Source of the DNA: VGJW01 sp035286125
GTDB lineage: Bacteria; Cyanobacteriota; Sericytochromatia; S15B-MN24; VGJW01
Direction of reading: 5' to 3'
Length of the DNA: 64,000 bases
NCBI GenBank assembly: GCA_035286125.1
Contig: JAYKIS010000013.1
Location: 1 to 64,000 of the forward strand
The notes below the pieces were generated by a model. That model saw nothing but the letters and a program-made list of their open reading frames with translations. It did not search any database and had not been told where the DNA came from. This document shows, one piece after another, positions 16,535 to 25,065 of the stretch (its first letter is position 1; each line of letters begins with the position of its first letter). Both the position numbers and the translations under genes were made by a program.

Positions 16535-17959
16535 TTGACCCGAGTCCTCGTCATCACGCATGAGCGGATCGGTCCGGCGATGGCCGGACCGGGCATCCGG
16601 GCCTGCGAACTTGCCCGGCAGCTCCACGCGACCTGTTCCGTGACGCTCGTGACGATGCTGCCGCTCGGCGCGCCAGTCGACGCGGGATTTCCTGTCCTTT
16701 CATGCGCAGAGGACCATCACCACCTCTTCCGACTGGCTGCCGAGGCGGATGTCCTGGTGTTGCAGGGCCTGATGCTCCGGCGGTTCCCGCGCCTGGGGCA
16801 GCTGGGCAAGCGGCTGGTGATGGACATGTACGATCCGTTCGTCTTCGAGGCCTATCCCCAGCTGGATCTGACTTCTGCCGAGGGGCGCGCCCAACTGGTC
16901 GAGTTGTGGGACATCCAGAACGAGCAGATGGACCAGGCCGACTTCTTCATCTGTGCCTCGGAGCGTCAACGGGACATGTATCTGGGGCGCTTCTGCGCCC
17001 TCGGTCGCCTGACGCCCGAGTTGTCGGGTCGTGATCCTTCCTTTCGCTCGCTGATCGACGTCGTGCCCTTCGGCGTGCAGGACCTGCCCCCCGTTCCCTC
17101 CGGACAGCCGGTCCTGCGGGGCGTGGTGCCCGGCATCGGCAACGACGACACCCTCCTGCTCTGGGGCGGCGGCATCTGGGACTGGTTCGATCCGTTGACG
17201 GTGATCCGGGCCGTGGCGGAAGTGGCCCGTACGCGCTCCGACGTGAAGCTGGTCTTCCTCGGAACCAGACCGCCGAATCCCGAGCTGGCCGAGATGTCGA
17301 TGACTGCGAGGGCGCGTGCGCTCTCGGATGAACTGGGCCTGACGGGGAGCCACGTCTTCTTCAACGAGGGTTGGGTGCCCTACGCTCGCCGGCAGGATTA
17401 TCTGCTTGAGTCGGACCTGGGCATTTCGAGCCACTTCGATGCCCTCGAGACCCGCTTTGCCTTCAGGACGCGGGTTCTGGATTATTTCTGGGCGGGTCTG
17501 CCTGTCCTGACGACAGAGGGCGACAGCATGGCCGAACAGGTCGAGAGACTGGGCCTCGGACGCGTCTTGCCCTATGGTTCCGTCGAGGCTTGGACAGAAG
17601 TGATCACGGAGATGGCCGAGGACCGCGCTGCACGGGCCGATATCCGGTCCCGCGTGGTGGCCCATCGCGAGGCGCTGCGCTGGTCCGTCGTCGCGCGGCC
17701 CCTTGTGGCCTATTGCCGGGCACCGTGGACCACCCCGCGTCCCGTCTGGTCGGTTTCCGGGGCCTACGCCCACAAGTTCCGTCCGGCGTGGTCCAGGGCG
17801 TGGACCCGTATCGTCCGTGCCTGGCGCGAGGGCGGTCCGCGCCTGCTGGTCCGCAAGTCGGCAGGTTACGTTCTCCGGCGCTTGCCGGTCGCCTGCTTGG
17901 GCTATGCGAAGGTGATCCCTGGTGTGATGCCAATGTTTGATGGCATGAGGTGGACGTGA
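16535..17959 (+). CDS. Glycosyltransferase, GT4-like, paralogue of the 8702-9988 gene
   Basis: GT-B enzyme of about 474 residues following wzt by 4 bases. N-terminal TRVLVITHERIGPAMAGPGI parallels the start of the gene at 8702-9988, as do DMYDPF, CASERQRDMYLGRFCALGRL, LLLWGGGIWDWFDPLTVIRA and LLESDLGISSHFDALETRFA. The shared motifs indicate duplication within the cluster. Compared with its paralogue it has about 45 extra C-terminal residues. Start taken at TTG 16535, since no ATG or GTG fits better. The gene ends exactly where base composition drops, at the edge of the AT-rich patch. Confidence 0.8.
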   Translation: MTRVLVITHERIGPAMAGPGIRACELARQLHATCSVTLVTMLPLGAPVDAGFPVLSCAEDHHHLFRLAAEADVLVLQGLMLRRFPRLGQLGKRLVMDMYDPFVFEAYPQLDLTSAEGRAQLVELWDIQNEQMDQADFFICASERQRDMYLGRFCALGRLTPELSGRDPSFRSLIDVVPFGVQDLPPVPSGQPVLRGVVPGIGNDDTLLLWGGGIWDWFDPLTVIRAVAEVARTRSDVKLVFLGTRPPNPELAEMSMTARARALSDELGLTGSHVFFNEGWVPYARRQDYLLESDLGISSHFDALETRFAFRTRVLDYFWAGLPVLTTEGDSMAEQVERLGLGRVLPYGSVEAWTEVITEMAEDRAARADIRSRVVAHREALRWSVVARPLVAYCRAPWTTPRPVWSVSGAYAHKFRPAWSRAWTRIVRAWREGGPRLLVRKSAGYVLRRLPVACLGYAKVIPGVMPMFDGMRWT

Positions 17960-19140
17960 TTATTTTATGTCGGCAGTGTGTGTCGCTGATTGATATTGAT
18001 ATTCCTTAAGGGTATTTGGATGCAAGTAGAACGACAAAATAATTTCGATGCTTTGCGAATTTTTGCCGCATTGATGGTGCTTTATGGGCATTCCTTTGCG
18101 CTCGCCGGGGAGTTATCGCCTGGGCTAATGGGTAATAGTGTTCAGGCTTTGGGTGTGAAAGTTTTTTTCGCGATTAGTGGGTTTTTGATCGCTGGTAGCT
18201 GGAAGAGGGATTCGAACCCGTTGAGATTTTTTTGGCGCCGATCTCTACGTATATTCCCAGCTTTATGGATAGTTGTTTTGGCGTCCACGTTTTTGCTTGG
18301 TCCTATGTTTACAAGCTTGGATTTTAGTTCCTATTTTAGCAGCGATCTAATTGTTTCTTATCTAATGAACGCAATTTTTGTTATTTCGTTCTCTCTTCCA
18401 GGGGTATTTGAGGGAAATAAATATCCTTTGGCGGTAAATGGAAGTTTATGGAGTCTTCCTGCTGAATTTGCAATGTATATCTTGACACCTTTTATTGTTT
18501 TACTTGGAAAAAATCGATATTTCGCTATTTCTGTTGCATCTATAGTTTCTATTGGCGGTGCTTTAGTTGTTTCGGTGCCACACGGCAATTCTTTGGTTTT
18601 TTGGGGCAATAGTCTTTATTCGCTTGCTGAAGTTGCGCCATTTTTTGTTTCTGGCGCATTTATTGCTCTTGGAGGATTTGGTAGGCCGAACCTTCAGCTG
18701 GGGGTCGCTCTTTTTGCGATCATTATTAGTATTAAGTTTGATGTCGCTGCTCAGCAATTTTTTCTTGGGATGATTCTTCCGTATTTTGTATTGTCAATTG
18801 CGCTGGTTGATAGTCCGCTATTTTCCGGTGTTTCAAGGTACGGTGATTTGTCATATGGGATATATTTATACGGTTTTCCTGTGCAGCAGGCAGTAAGTCA
18901 TATTTTTGGGGAAGATGTTCGTCAATGGCATTTGTTTTGGATTGCCTGTCCGGTTGTTTTCTTTTTGTCATTGGCTTCGTGGCATTTTATTGAAAAACGC
19001 GCGCTTAAGTTGAAGGATTTTAATTCTGTTTCCGTTTTTGGATTTTCTCGGTAGGTTTTTATTGTGTATAGTGCAATGAAATTAAAGGTGGCGAAATGTT
19101 TGCCGGAATTGTTATTAGCTGTGCCAAGTGATGGAATTAA
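17957..19140. other. Low-GC patch (probable recent acquisition)
   Basis: Between the GT4 stop and the first codons of the next GT2 gene the base composition falls sharply, to roughly 40 percent GC by eye, while both flanks are near two thirds GC. Codon choice inside is dominated by TTT, ATT, GTT and AAT. The patch holds one acyltransferase gene plus short AT-rich spacers and no transposase, integrase or obvious terminal repeats. It looks like a cargo gene swapped into the polysaccharide locus by homologous recombination. Confidence 0.8.
18020..19054 (+). CDS. Acyltransferase 3 family membrane protein (OafA-like)
   Basis: Integral membrane O-acyltransferase of 344 residues. N-terminal NNFDALRIFAALMVLYGHSF holds the conserved Arg and His of the family, followed by GVKVFFAISGFLIAGS, RSLRIFPALWIVV and NGSLWSLPAEFAMYI. 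Nine or ten membrane segments are visible, ending YGIYLYGFPVQQAVS. Members acetylate or otherwise acylate surface sugars using a cytoplasmic acyl donor. Start ATG 18020 is favoured by AAGGG eight bases upstream; TTG 17990 is a longer option. The gene is far more AT-rich than its neighbours, indicating horizontal transfer. Confidence 0.9.
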   Translation: MQVERQNNFDALRIFAALMVLYGHSFALAGELSPGLMGNSVQALGVKVFFAISGFLIAGSWKRDSNPLRFFWRRSLRIFPALWIVVLASTFLLGPMFTSLDFSSYFSSDLIVSYLMNAIFVISFSLPGVFEGNKYPLAVNGSLWSLPAEFAMYILTPFIVLLGKNRYFAISVASIVSIGGALVVSVPHGNSLVFWGNSLYSLAEVAPFFVSGAFIALGGFGRPNLQLGVALFAIIISIKFDVAAQQFFLGMILPYFVLSIALVDSPLFSGVSRYGDLSYGIYLYGFPVQQAVSHIFGEDVRQWHLFWIACPVVFFLSLASWHFIEKRALKLKDFNSVSVFGFSR

Positions 19141-20051
19141 CGCGCATGTTGTCCCTTGAAGCCGGGTCAGCCGGGGCGATCCTCGGTCGCCATGTCGTGG
19201 TGGCTTCCGTGGTGCTCTACCGGACGCCCATGGAACTCCTGAGGCCTTGCCTGCAATCCTTGGCGCGGCAACATCTTTCCGGCGACGTCCGTCTCTACCT
19301 GGCTTTCATGGACAACGACGGCGGGTCCAGCCTGGCAGGACTCGACGGTTTGCTCGAGGACCTCGGGCTCACGGGCAAGGTCCTGGTGCGTCTCTCCGGC
19401 GAGAATGTCGGCTTTGGCCGTGCCCACAACGCTCTGTTCAAGGCCTGCGGCAGCTTGATGGGAGATCGTGCATGGCTGCATCTTTGCGTGAATCCCGACA
19501 GCGTCTATCATCACCGGGCCGTTGGCGCGATGGTGGACTTTGCGGCATCCCGGGACTTCCGTGGCTTGTTCGAGGCCCGGCAATTCCCGCGGGAGCATCC
19601 CAAGCCCTATGACGAGCAGGACTTCCGGACGCCCTGGTGCAGTGGTTGTGCCCTGATGGTGCCCAGTGCCGTCTATGATTCGCTGGGAGGCTTCAGCGAC
19701 GACTTCTTCATGTACTGCGAGGATGTGGACCTGAGCTGGCGTGCACGACTGGCGGGCCTCGACTGCTATGTCGTGCCTGCCGCCATCGTGCATCACGACG
19801 TCACGCGCAAGGAGCGCGACGATGCCTTCGAGCGCAAGCACCTGCTCATCTCGGGCTACAAGATTGCCCGGCGTTTCGGCAACGCCGAGTTCGGCCAGGT
19901 CATGCTGGATACGGCTGGACAGGTCCTTCAGCCGGACGAGATGCGGCGGCTCGAGCGCTGGGGTCGCGAGGCCAAGGTGCTGCCGGAGGCCGCTGGGCAA
20001 GACTTCGCCGACTTTGCCCACGGCTTCCATTTTTCGAAAGGTCGCTGGTGA
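19131..20051 (+). CDS. GT2 glycosyltransferase
   Basis: Family 2 glycosyltransferase of about 306 residues. Seen: VVVASVVLYRTPMELLRPCL, AFMDNDGGSS, the nucleotide-binding loop ENVGFGRAHNALFKACG, CVNPDSVYH at the metal-binding position, WCSGCALMVPSAVY, and FFMYCEDVDLSWRARLAGLD with the ED motif. Rhamnosyl- or related transferase by similarity of layout. Start is ATG 19131, with GTG 19128 immediately before. The first ten codons are still AT-rich while the body is GC-rich, so the patch boundary lies at the very start of this gene. Coupled to the next gene by a 4-base overlap. Confidence 0.82.
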   Translation: MELTRMLSLEAGSAGAILGRHVVVASVVLYRTPMELLRPCLQSLARQHLSGDVRLYLAFMDNDGGSSLAGLDGLLEDLGLTGKVLVRLSGENVGFGRAHNALFKACGSLMGDRAWLHLCVNPDSVYHHRAVGAMVDFAASRDFRGLFEARQFPREHPKPYDEQDFRTPWCSGCALMVPSAVYDSLGGFSDDFFMYCEDVDLSWRARLAGLDCYVVPAAIVHHDVTRKERDDAFERKHLLISGYKIARRFGNAEFGQVMLDTAGQVLQPDEMRRLERWGREAKVLPEAAGQDFADFAHGFHFSKGRW

Positions 20052-21118
20052 TCGCCTTGACCGGATCCATACTGCCTGTTCCCGGCCTCCTGTCGGTTGT
20101 CATCCGTTCGATCCCGGGCCGCACCGCCTATCTTGATGCTGCCCTGTTCAGTCTCCAGTGCCAGGACTACAAGCCTTTCGAAGTGCTGGTCGTCTACCAG
20201 GGGCCATCCGGTGCGAGCCAGGACCAGTTGACCGGGCTTCTGGACGAGTATCGGGCGGTAGGCATGGAGGTCCGGATGGTTGTCAACCCTGCCAGCGAGG
20301 ACCAGCGAAGCCGCAACCTGAACCTCGGGCTTATGGCGGCATCCGGCCAGTATGTCGCGTTTCTGGACGATGATGATGTCGTCTATGCACGTCATTACGT
20401 GAATCTCGTCGAGGCGATCAGGAAGTCGGGCTGCGCGTGGTCCTACGCGAACACCTATCAGGCCAACATGAGGGTGGCTGCGGACGGTAGCCTTTACGTC
20501 GCCTCCTACTCCCAGCCGTTCGAGAAGCCTGCCTACAGTTTCATCGACCACTATCTGGCCAATTTCATTCCCATTCACTCATTCTGTGTCGACAGGGCGA
20601 CCGAGGTCGGTGCCGCGCTGACTTTCGACGAGTCAATGATCCGGGCCGAGGACTATGACGCCTTGCTCCGTCTGGCCAGCCAGAGCAAGCCCGCCTTCTC
20701 GCCGGAATTTACGTGCGAGTACCGGATACGATTGGATGGCTCCAATACGGTTCTTGATGGCACGCTCGACGTTGGAGATCTCCGCATCAAGTCCCGCCCC
20801 TGGGAGGAAGCTCAGCACCAGATCGAACGTACACGGCAGCGATTGGACCTTGCCATCTGGAATCAGGATATCTTTGCCGAGATCGCAAGGCTCAGAGGTG
20901 AAGTTCATCGCCTCACATTGCTCGTCAACGACTATGGCGGTGTGCAGAGTGAATCCAAGCCCCTGCGCTACCGATTGTCCGACAAGGTCAACAGCGTACT
21001 CAAGCGGTTGCCCTTGGCCCACAAGGGCATGCGTCGCCTCGGGATTCGCATGGATCGGGTCCTCGAGTCGCTGCGCCGCCAGGTCATAGCTCGGCGTCAT
21101 CGTTCGGCCGGCGCCTAG
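20048..21118 (+). CDS. GT2 glycosyltransferase with C-terminal extension
   Basis: Family 2 glycosyltransferase of 356 residues, GTG start overlapping the previous stop (GTGA). GT-A core: LLSVVIRSIPGRTAYLDAAL, PFEVLVVYQGPS, RSRNLNLGLMAASGQYVAFL followed by the acidic DDDD metal motif, and IRAEDYDALLRLA. After about residue 260 a helical, charged extension (HQIERTRQRLDLAIW..., KVNSVLKRLPLAHKG) follows, possibly for oligomerisation or membrane contact. Last gene of the rightward arm, convergent with the next gene after 18 bases. Confidence 0.8.
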   Translation: MIALTGSILPVPGLLSVVIRSIPGRTAYLDAALFSLQCQDYKPFEVLVVYQGPSGASQDQLTGLLDEYRAVGMEVRMVVNPASEDQRSRNLNLGLMAASGQYVAFLDDDDVVYARHYVNLVEAIRKSGCAWSYANTYQANMRVAADGSLYVASYSQPFEKPAYSFIDHYLANFIPIHSFCVDRATEVGAALTFDESMIRAEDYDALLRLASQSKPAFSPEFTCEYRIRLDGSNTVLDGTLDVGDLRIKSRPWEEAQHQIERTRQRLDLAIWNQDIFAEIARLRGEVHRLTLLVNDYGGVQSESKPLRYRLSDKVNSVLKRLPLAHKGMRRLGIRMDRVLESLRRQVIARRHRSAGA

Positions 21119-21136
21119 CCGCCGCTCTCCTCGTCG

Positions 21137-22414
21137 TCAGACTTCCGTCGGGGACGGACGCGAATCGGTTGCGTACCGCCCGGAAATTGACGGCATGGCG
21201 ACCAAGGCCTGATGGATGGCCAGGTAAGCAGGGTGGCCCTCGACGGCCATCAACGGGTGCTGCATCAGCATCAGGATATCCCGGTCCGGGCGACGCCGCA
21301 GAGCTTGGACGGCTTCCCTGCGCCGGGCCAGATCGGGCCACATCGCCGCCACATCCCGCAGGGCGAGGACACCCGCCCAAGCCTCGGCCGGAATGCTGAC
21401 CTTGCCTTCCTTGACGGGTGCTGCTCCGGGTTCCAGATGTCTGAGCGCCCGGCGCAACAAGGCGATGGTCGCGGCCCGGGCCAGGCCCGAGAACCCCTTG
21501 GCCGCCAGGGCCCGGCGTAGACGGGCCGCCAATCCGGGGCGGTTGCCCCCCGTCGCTTCGAGGGGGCGTGGCAGGGCACCCATCCGGAAGCTGTCCTCGG
21601 CTGTGTTGCCTCGGAACGCGGCACGGGTGGCTGTCAGCAGGGTGCACGCCGTACCGATGGCCTCGAGGTCACTGTCTTCGGCATTCTTCAGGACCATCTG
21701 CAGTGCGTTGCGCTCCATCAGCAGGCGCTTGGCCTCGGACGGGAAGCGAGCCGATGTCCCGTTGTGCACGTGCCGGACGACGGCCTCGGGCCGGTACACG
21801 ACGCGATGGCCCGCCGCCCACAGCCGCCACCCCAGGTCCACGTCCTCGAAGTAGGCAAAGAACGCCTCATCAAAGCCACCCAGAGCCAGAAAGACGTCCC
21901 TGCGAATCACCATGGCGCCGCCGCAGGCGAACAGGACCGGCCCGGGCTCGCCACGGACCCGCTCGGCGTCGGCCCCGTATGCGGGTTGCAGGCCGAAGCC
22001 GTCAAAGGTCATCCCGGCTCCTGCATAATCCACGCGCGTACCGTCCCAGTTGAGGATGCGCGTCGCGACGCAGGCCACGTCCGGTTCCGCGAATCCCGCC
22101 AGCGCTTCGCGCAGCCAGCCGGGATCGACTTTCATGTCGTTGTTGAGCAGCGCCAGGTAATCGGCATCGGGCACGAGGGCCGCAGCCAGATTGTTGGGCC
22201 GGGCGAAGCCTTCGTTGGTTTCGAGGCGCAGCACGCGGATCCGGGGATGGCATTCGGCGAGCCAGCCTGTTGTACCATCGGTCGAGCCGTTGTCCACGAC
22301 GACGATCTCGAGGGCGTCCTTCGGGTAATCGAGATCTGCCACCGACGCCAGCAGGCGCTCGAGATGGTCGCGGCCATCGAGCGTGACCACCAGCAGTGCC
22401 ACGCGCGGGAGCAT
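21137..22414 (-). CDS. GT2 glycosyltransferase with long C-terminal helical region
   Basis: Family 2 enzyme of 425 residues. Core motifs: VALLVVTLDGRDHLERLLAS, IVVVDNGSTDGT, NEGFARPNNLAAALVPDADY, ALLNNDMKVDPGWL and FFAYFEDVDLGWRLWAAGHR. This is the same rhamnosyltransferase-like layout as 12097-13137. Beyond residue 290 a basic, helical region of about 130 residues is not recognised. Start ATG 22414 shares bases with the stop of the epimerase gene (TGATG), so the two form a pair. It probably uses a nucleotide sugar made locally. Confidence 0.82.
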   Translation of the reverse strand: MLPRVALLVVTLDGRDHLERLLASVADLDYPKDALEIVVVDNGSTDGTTGWLAECHPRIRVLRLETNEGFARPNNLAAALVPDADYLALLNNDMKVDPGWLREALAGFAEPDVACVATRILNWDGTRVDYAGAGMTFDGFGLQPAYGADAERVRGEPGPVLFACGGAMVIRRDVFLALGGFDEAFFAYFEDVDLGWRLWAAGHRVVYRPEAVVRHVHNGTSARFPSEAKRLLMERNALQMVLKNAEDSDLEAIGTACTLLTATRAAFRGNTAEDSFRMGALPRPLEATGGNRPGLAARLRRALAAKGFSGLARAATIALLRRALRHLEPGAAPVKEGKVSIPAEAWAGVLALRDVAAMWPDLARRREAVQALRRRPDRDILMLMQHPLMAVEGHPAYLAIHQALVAMPSISGRYATDSRPSPTEV

Positions 22415-23346
22415 CACGCCTCCGGACTTCCCTTGAGCAGATCCTCGAGGCCCGCGTCGAGCGCGACCCGGGCGCTCCAGCCAAGGCTCTCCCGAGCGCG
22501 CGATGTCACGGCCCACGAGTCCGGGATGTCGCCGCTGCGGGCGGGCCCGTGTTCGGGTGCCGGGGCGCTCGGGAGCAACTTGCCGACGAGATGGGCAAGC
22601 GCGGCGACCGACGTCTGCCGGCCCGTCCCGATGTTGGCGACGAGGCCCGCGATGCCAGGGGTCATGAGGGCCTTGAGATTCGCCTCCGCGACGTCGGAGG
22701 CGTGGACGAAGTCCCGCGTCTGCAGGCCGTCGCCGTGGATGGTGAAGGGACGGCCGGCACGCGCCCGATCCGCCAGGATCGACAGGACGCCCGAATAAGG
22801 AGACGCAGGATCCTGTCTCGGTCCATAGACGTTGAAGTACCGCAGGCAGACGGTCTCGAGGCCGTGAAGCTCGCCGTAGAGCCGCGCATAGGCCTCGCAG
22901 GTCGCCTTCTCGAGGCCATAGGGCGACAGCGGGGCGATGGGCAGGTCTTCGGCTATCGGTGGTGTTGCCGCCCCGTAGACGGCAGCCGAGCTTGCGATGA
23001 CCACGCGACCCACCCCGTGGCGGCGTGCCCCCTCGAGCACGGAGAGCGTGCCTTCGATGTTGCGGGACAGGCTTTCCCTGGGAGCTTCGATCGAGCGGGG
23101 CACGGAAACCAGGGCCGCGAGGTGCAGGATGCCGTCCACCCCGGGCAACAACGCGTCGAGGAGTGCGGCATCCCGGATGTCGCCCACTGTCAGGACGCGG
23201 TCGTCCGGAAGGTTGGATCGGTGTCCGGTCGAGAGATCGTCCAGGACCGTGACCTCATGGCCGGCGTCCTGCAGGCAAGCCACGCTGTGGCTGCCGATGA
23301 AGCCGGCTCCGCCGGTCACGAGAATGCGCTTGCCCACGACTGCCAT
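22414..23346 (-). CDS. NAD-dependent nucleotide-sugar epimerase (UDP-glucose/GlcNAc 4-epimerase-like)
   Basis: Extended short-chain dehydrogenase of 310 residues. Rossmann motif ILVTGGAGFIGSH at the N-terminus, DIRD, HLAALVSVPRSIEAP, the catalytic Ser block ASSAAVYG, the YxxxK motif SPYGLEKATCE, and LRYFNVYGPRQDP. The pattern PRQDPxSPYSGV is typical of WbpP/GalE-like 4-epimerases acting on UDP-hexoses or UDP-HexNAc. It differs from the galE at 55706-56701. Start ATG 23346 excludes a longer frame that would overlap the divergent gene. Confidence 0.8.
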   Translation of the reverse strand: MAVVGKRILVTGGAGFIGSHSVACLQDAGHEVTVLDDLSTGHRSNLPDDRVLTVGDIRDAALLDALLPGVDGILHLAALVSVPRSIEAPRESLSRNIEGTLSVLEGARRHGVGRVVIASSAAVYGAATPPIAEDLPIAPLSPYGLEKATCEAYARLYGELHGLETVCLRYFNVYGPRQDPASPYSGVLSILADRARAGRPFTIHGDGLQTRDFVHASDVAEANLKALMTPGIAGLVANIGTGRQTSVAALAHLVGKLLPSAPAPEHGPARSGDIPDSWAVTSRARESLGWSARVALDAGLEDLLKGSPEA

Positions 23347-23369
23347 GGTACACGGGTACAAGGGGCTTG

Positions 23370-24122
23370 ATGCGCGAAGGTCCTCGCAAGCCGCCATCGT
23401 GGATGGCCGAGTTGTTCTTCGAGGCTGCCGTGGTTCCTGCGGCTGCCGTCCCGGGCTTTCCGGCAACCGAGCGACCGGTCGATCCGGGCTTCACGCGTGC
23501 GGACCTGCTCGGTCCTTCCGCACACGGTCCCGAACCGCCACGTACCTTTGCCGCCTACAAGGGCCTGATGGAGAGCCTGTTCAACCCCATGCGGGATCGT
23601 GCCCTCGCCCTGATGACCAAGGAGCCCGTCTTCGTGTCGGCCCGCGAGGTCTGGCGCAAGGGCCAGGGACAGGCCAACGCCGCCATCGTCCAGGGCCTTG
23701 TGCCTTTCGTCATCCGATCCCTGGAGCAGGCCTACGGCTTCACGTCTCCCCCCATCGACTACAAGGCGGCTGCCGGCTTCCTCGGCCTGTATGACATGCG
23801 GCATCACCGCATCCTGGTTTCGCCGACGCTTTTCAACACGTCGCTCAAGGACTTTCTGGACACGGTCATTCACGAGGAGATGCATGCCTTCCAGGCGGAG
23901 CTCATCCTGATGCTCAACGTGCAACGGAAGGGTCGGGTCCTGTCCGCGCCCGAAAGGGCCATTGCCCAGTATTGGCGCAACGAGGAGCCCAAGTATCGTT
24001 CGGCGATGGCTGCCGGCAGCGCCATGAGTCCCGAGACCAAGGCGCGCTACAGGATGATCGGGCAGGAGTACCACGCCTGGACCACGGCCCATTTCCTCGC
24101 GAGCCGACTCGCCGGCGCCTAG
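23370..24122 (+). CDS. Protein of unknown function with HExxH zinc-metallopeptidase-like motif
   Basis: Unrecognised 250-residue protein. Residues 168-172 read HEEMH inside DTVIHEEMHAFQAELILM, a helix with the HExxH zinc-binding motif of zincin peptidases. A possible third ligand lies in the later helix around GQEYHAWTTAHFLA. There is no signal peptide, so it would act in the cytoplasm. A hydrophobic N-terminal stretch is short and Pro/Ala-rich. Only 23 bases separate it from the divergent epimerase gene, and 61 from nagB downstream. A peptidase role is a guess based on the motif alone. Confidence 0.65.
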   Translation: MREGPRKPPSWMAELFFEAAVVPAAAVPGFPATERPVDPGFTRADLLGPSAHGPEPPRTFAAYKGLMESLFNPMRDRALALMTKEPVFVSAREVWRKGQGQANAAIVQGLVPFVIRSLEQAYGFTSPPIDYKAAAGFLGLYDMRHHRILVSPTLFNTSLKDFLDTVIHEEMHAFQAELILMLNVQRKGRVLSAPERAIAQYWRNEEPKYRSAMAAGSAMSPETKARYRMIGQEYHAWTTAHFLASRLAGA

Positions 24123-24183
24123 GAACCCGACCGGAAACGGGACTTGCTGGCGTGGTACGACGGAGGCTAGACTGCCGACCCTG

Positions 24184-24903
24184 ATGCTGGAAATTCGTAT
24201 CCTGCCCGATCCCCGGGCCGTGGCCACGGCGGCCGCAGACCTCCTGGCGGCACGCCTTGCGACGAAGCCGGGCCTGCGCGTCGCGTTGCCCGCCGGGTCG
24301 ACGCCCCGTCCCCTGTTCGCCGAGTTGATCCGGCGCCACCGCGAGCAGGGAATGTCTTTCGCAGGCATGACCGTTTTCGGCCTGGATGAGTACCGCGGCG
24401 TCGCTCCGGACCATCCACATGCATTTGGCCGATTCTTCCGGGACAACCTGCTCGATGCGCTCGATGTCCCCGAGGCGCAGATTCACCTGATGCCCGGAGA
24501 TCGCGAGCCTGCAGGCCACGTGTGCCGCCTCCACGAGGCGCGCTTGCTGGCAGATGGAGGTCTGGACCTTGCGGTGGTCGGCATCGGGGCCAATGGTCAC
24601 ATCGCCTTCAACGAGCCTGCCCCTTCGCTGGTCTCCGGAACGCACGTCGCGACATTGTCCGCCGAAACCCGTGCCGCCCTTCCCGCTGACCTGGACCACG
24701 TCACGGAAGGACTCAGCATGGGACTTGGTTCGATTCTTGGCGCTCGGCAAGTGCTGCTTCTGGCCACCGGCGCGGGCAAGGCCGAGATCGTCGGGCGGCT
24801 GGCCCAGCCGCTGATCTCGACCATGTTGCCGGCGTCGTTGCTGCATGCGCATCCGGATGCGATCGTGCTCGCCGATGCGGAGGCTGCAAGCCACCTCGGC
24901 TGA
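24184..24903 (+). CDS. nagB: Glucosamine-6-phosphate deaminase
   Basis: NagB family enzyme of 239 residues, which converts glucosamine-6-phosphate to fructose-6-phosphate and ammonia. Motifs: LPAGSTPRPLF phosphate-binding loop, FGLDEYRG with the catalytic Asp, and GIGANGHIAFNEPAPS with the catalytic His. The position of the second catalytic Asp in the E. coli enzyme is Asn here. The related 6-phosphogluconolactonases lack the GHIAFNEP form, which favours NagB. It balances amino-sugar supply against GlmM at 54352-55713. Start is ATG 24184. Confidence 0.88.
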   Translation: MLEIRILPDPRAVATAAADLLAARLATKPGLRVALPAGSTPRPLFAELIRRHREQGMSFAGMTVFGLDEYRGVAPDHPHAFGRFFRDNLLDALDVPEAQIHLMPGDREPAGHVCRLHEARLLADGGLDLAVVGIGANGHIAFNEPAPSLVSGTHVATLSAETRAALPADLDHVTEGLSMGLGSILGARQVLLLATGAGKAEIVGRLAQPLISTMLPASLLHAHPDAIVLADAEAASHLG

Positions 24904-25065
24904 TGAGGCGGGTGTCCGAGGGTATAGAGGAGGGACCTGAACCCCTCTCCCTGACGGTGCCTTCCGCTGTCCTGCATCCATTGCAACAAGCCCATCGGGC
25001 CGCAGTCCCGGTTCTGCGGCCATTGCGGTGCGCCGCAGGGATCCGCTGACGGCTTCAAGGCCCCG

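Noticed and set aside
17957..19140. Insertion sequence or transposon
   Set aside because: No transposase, no terminal inverted repeats and no target-site duplication could be seen; only composition supports transfer.
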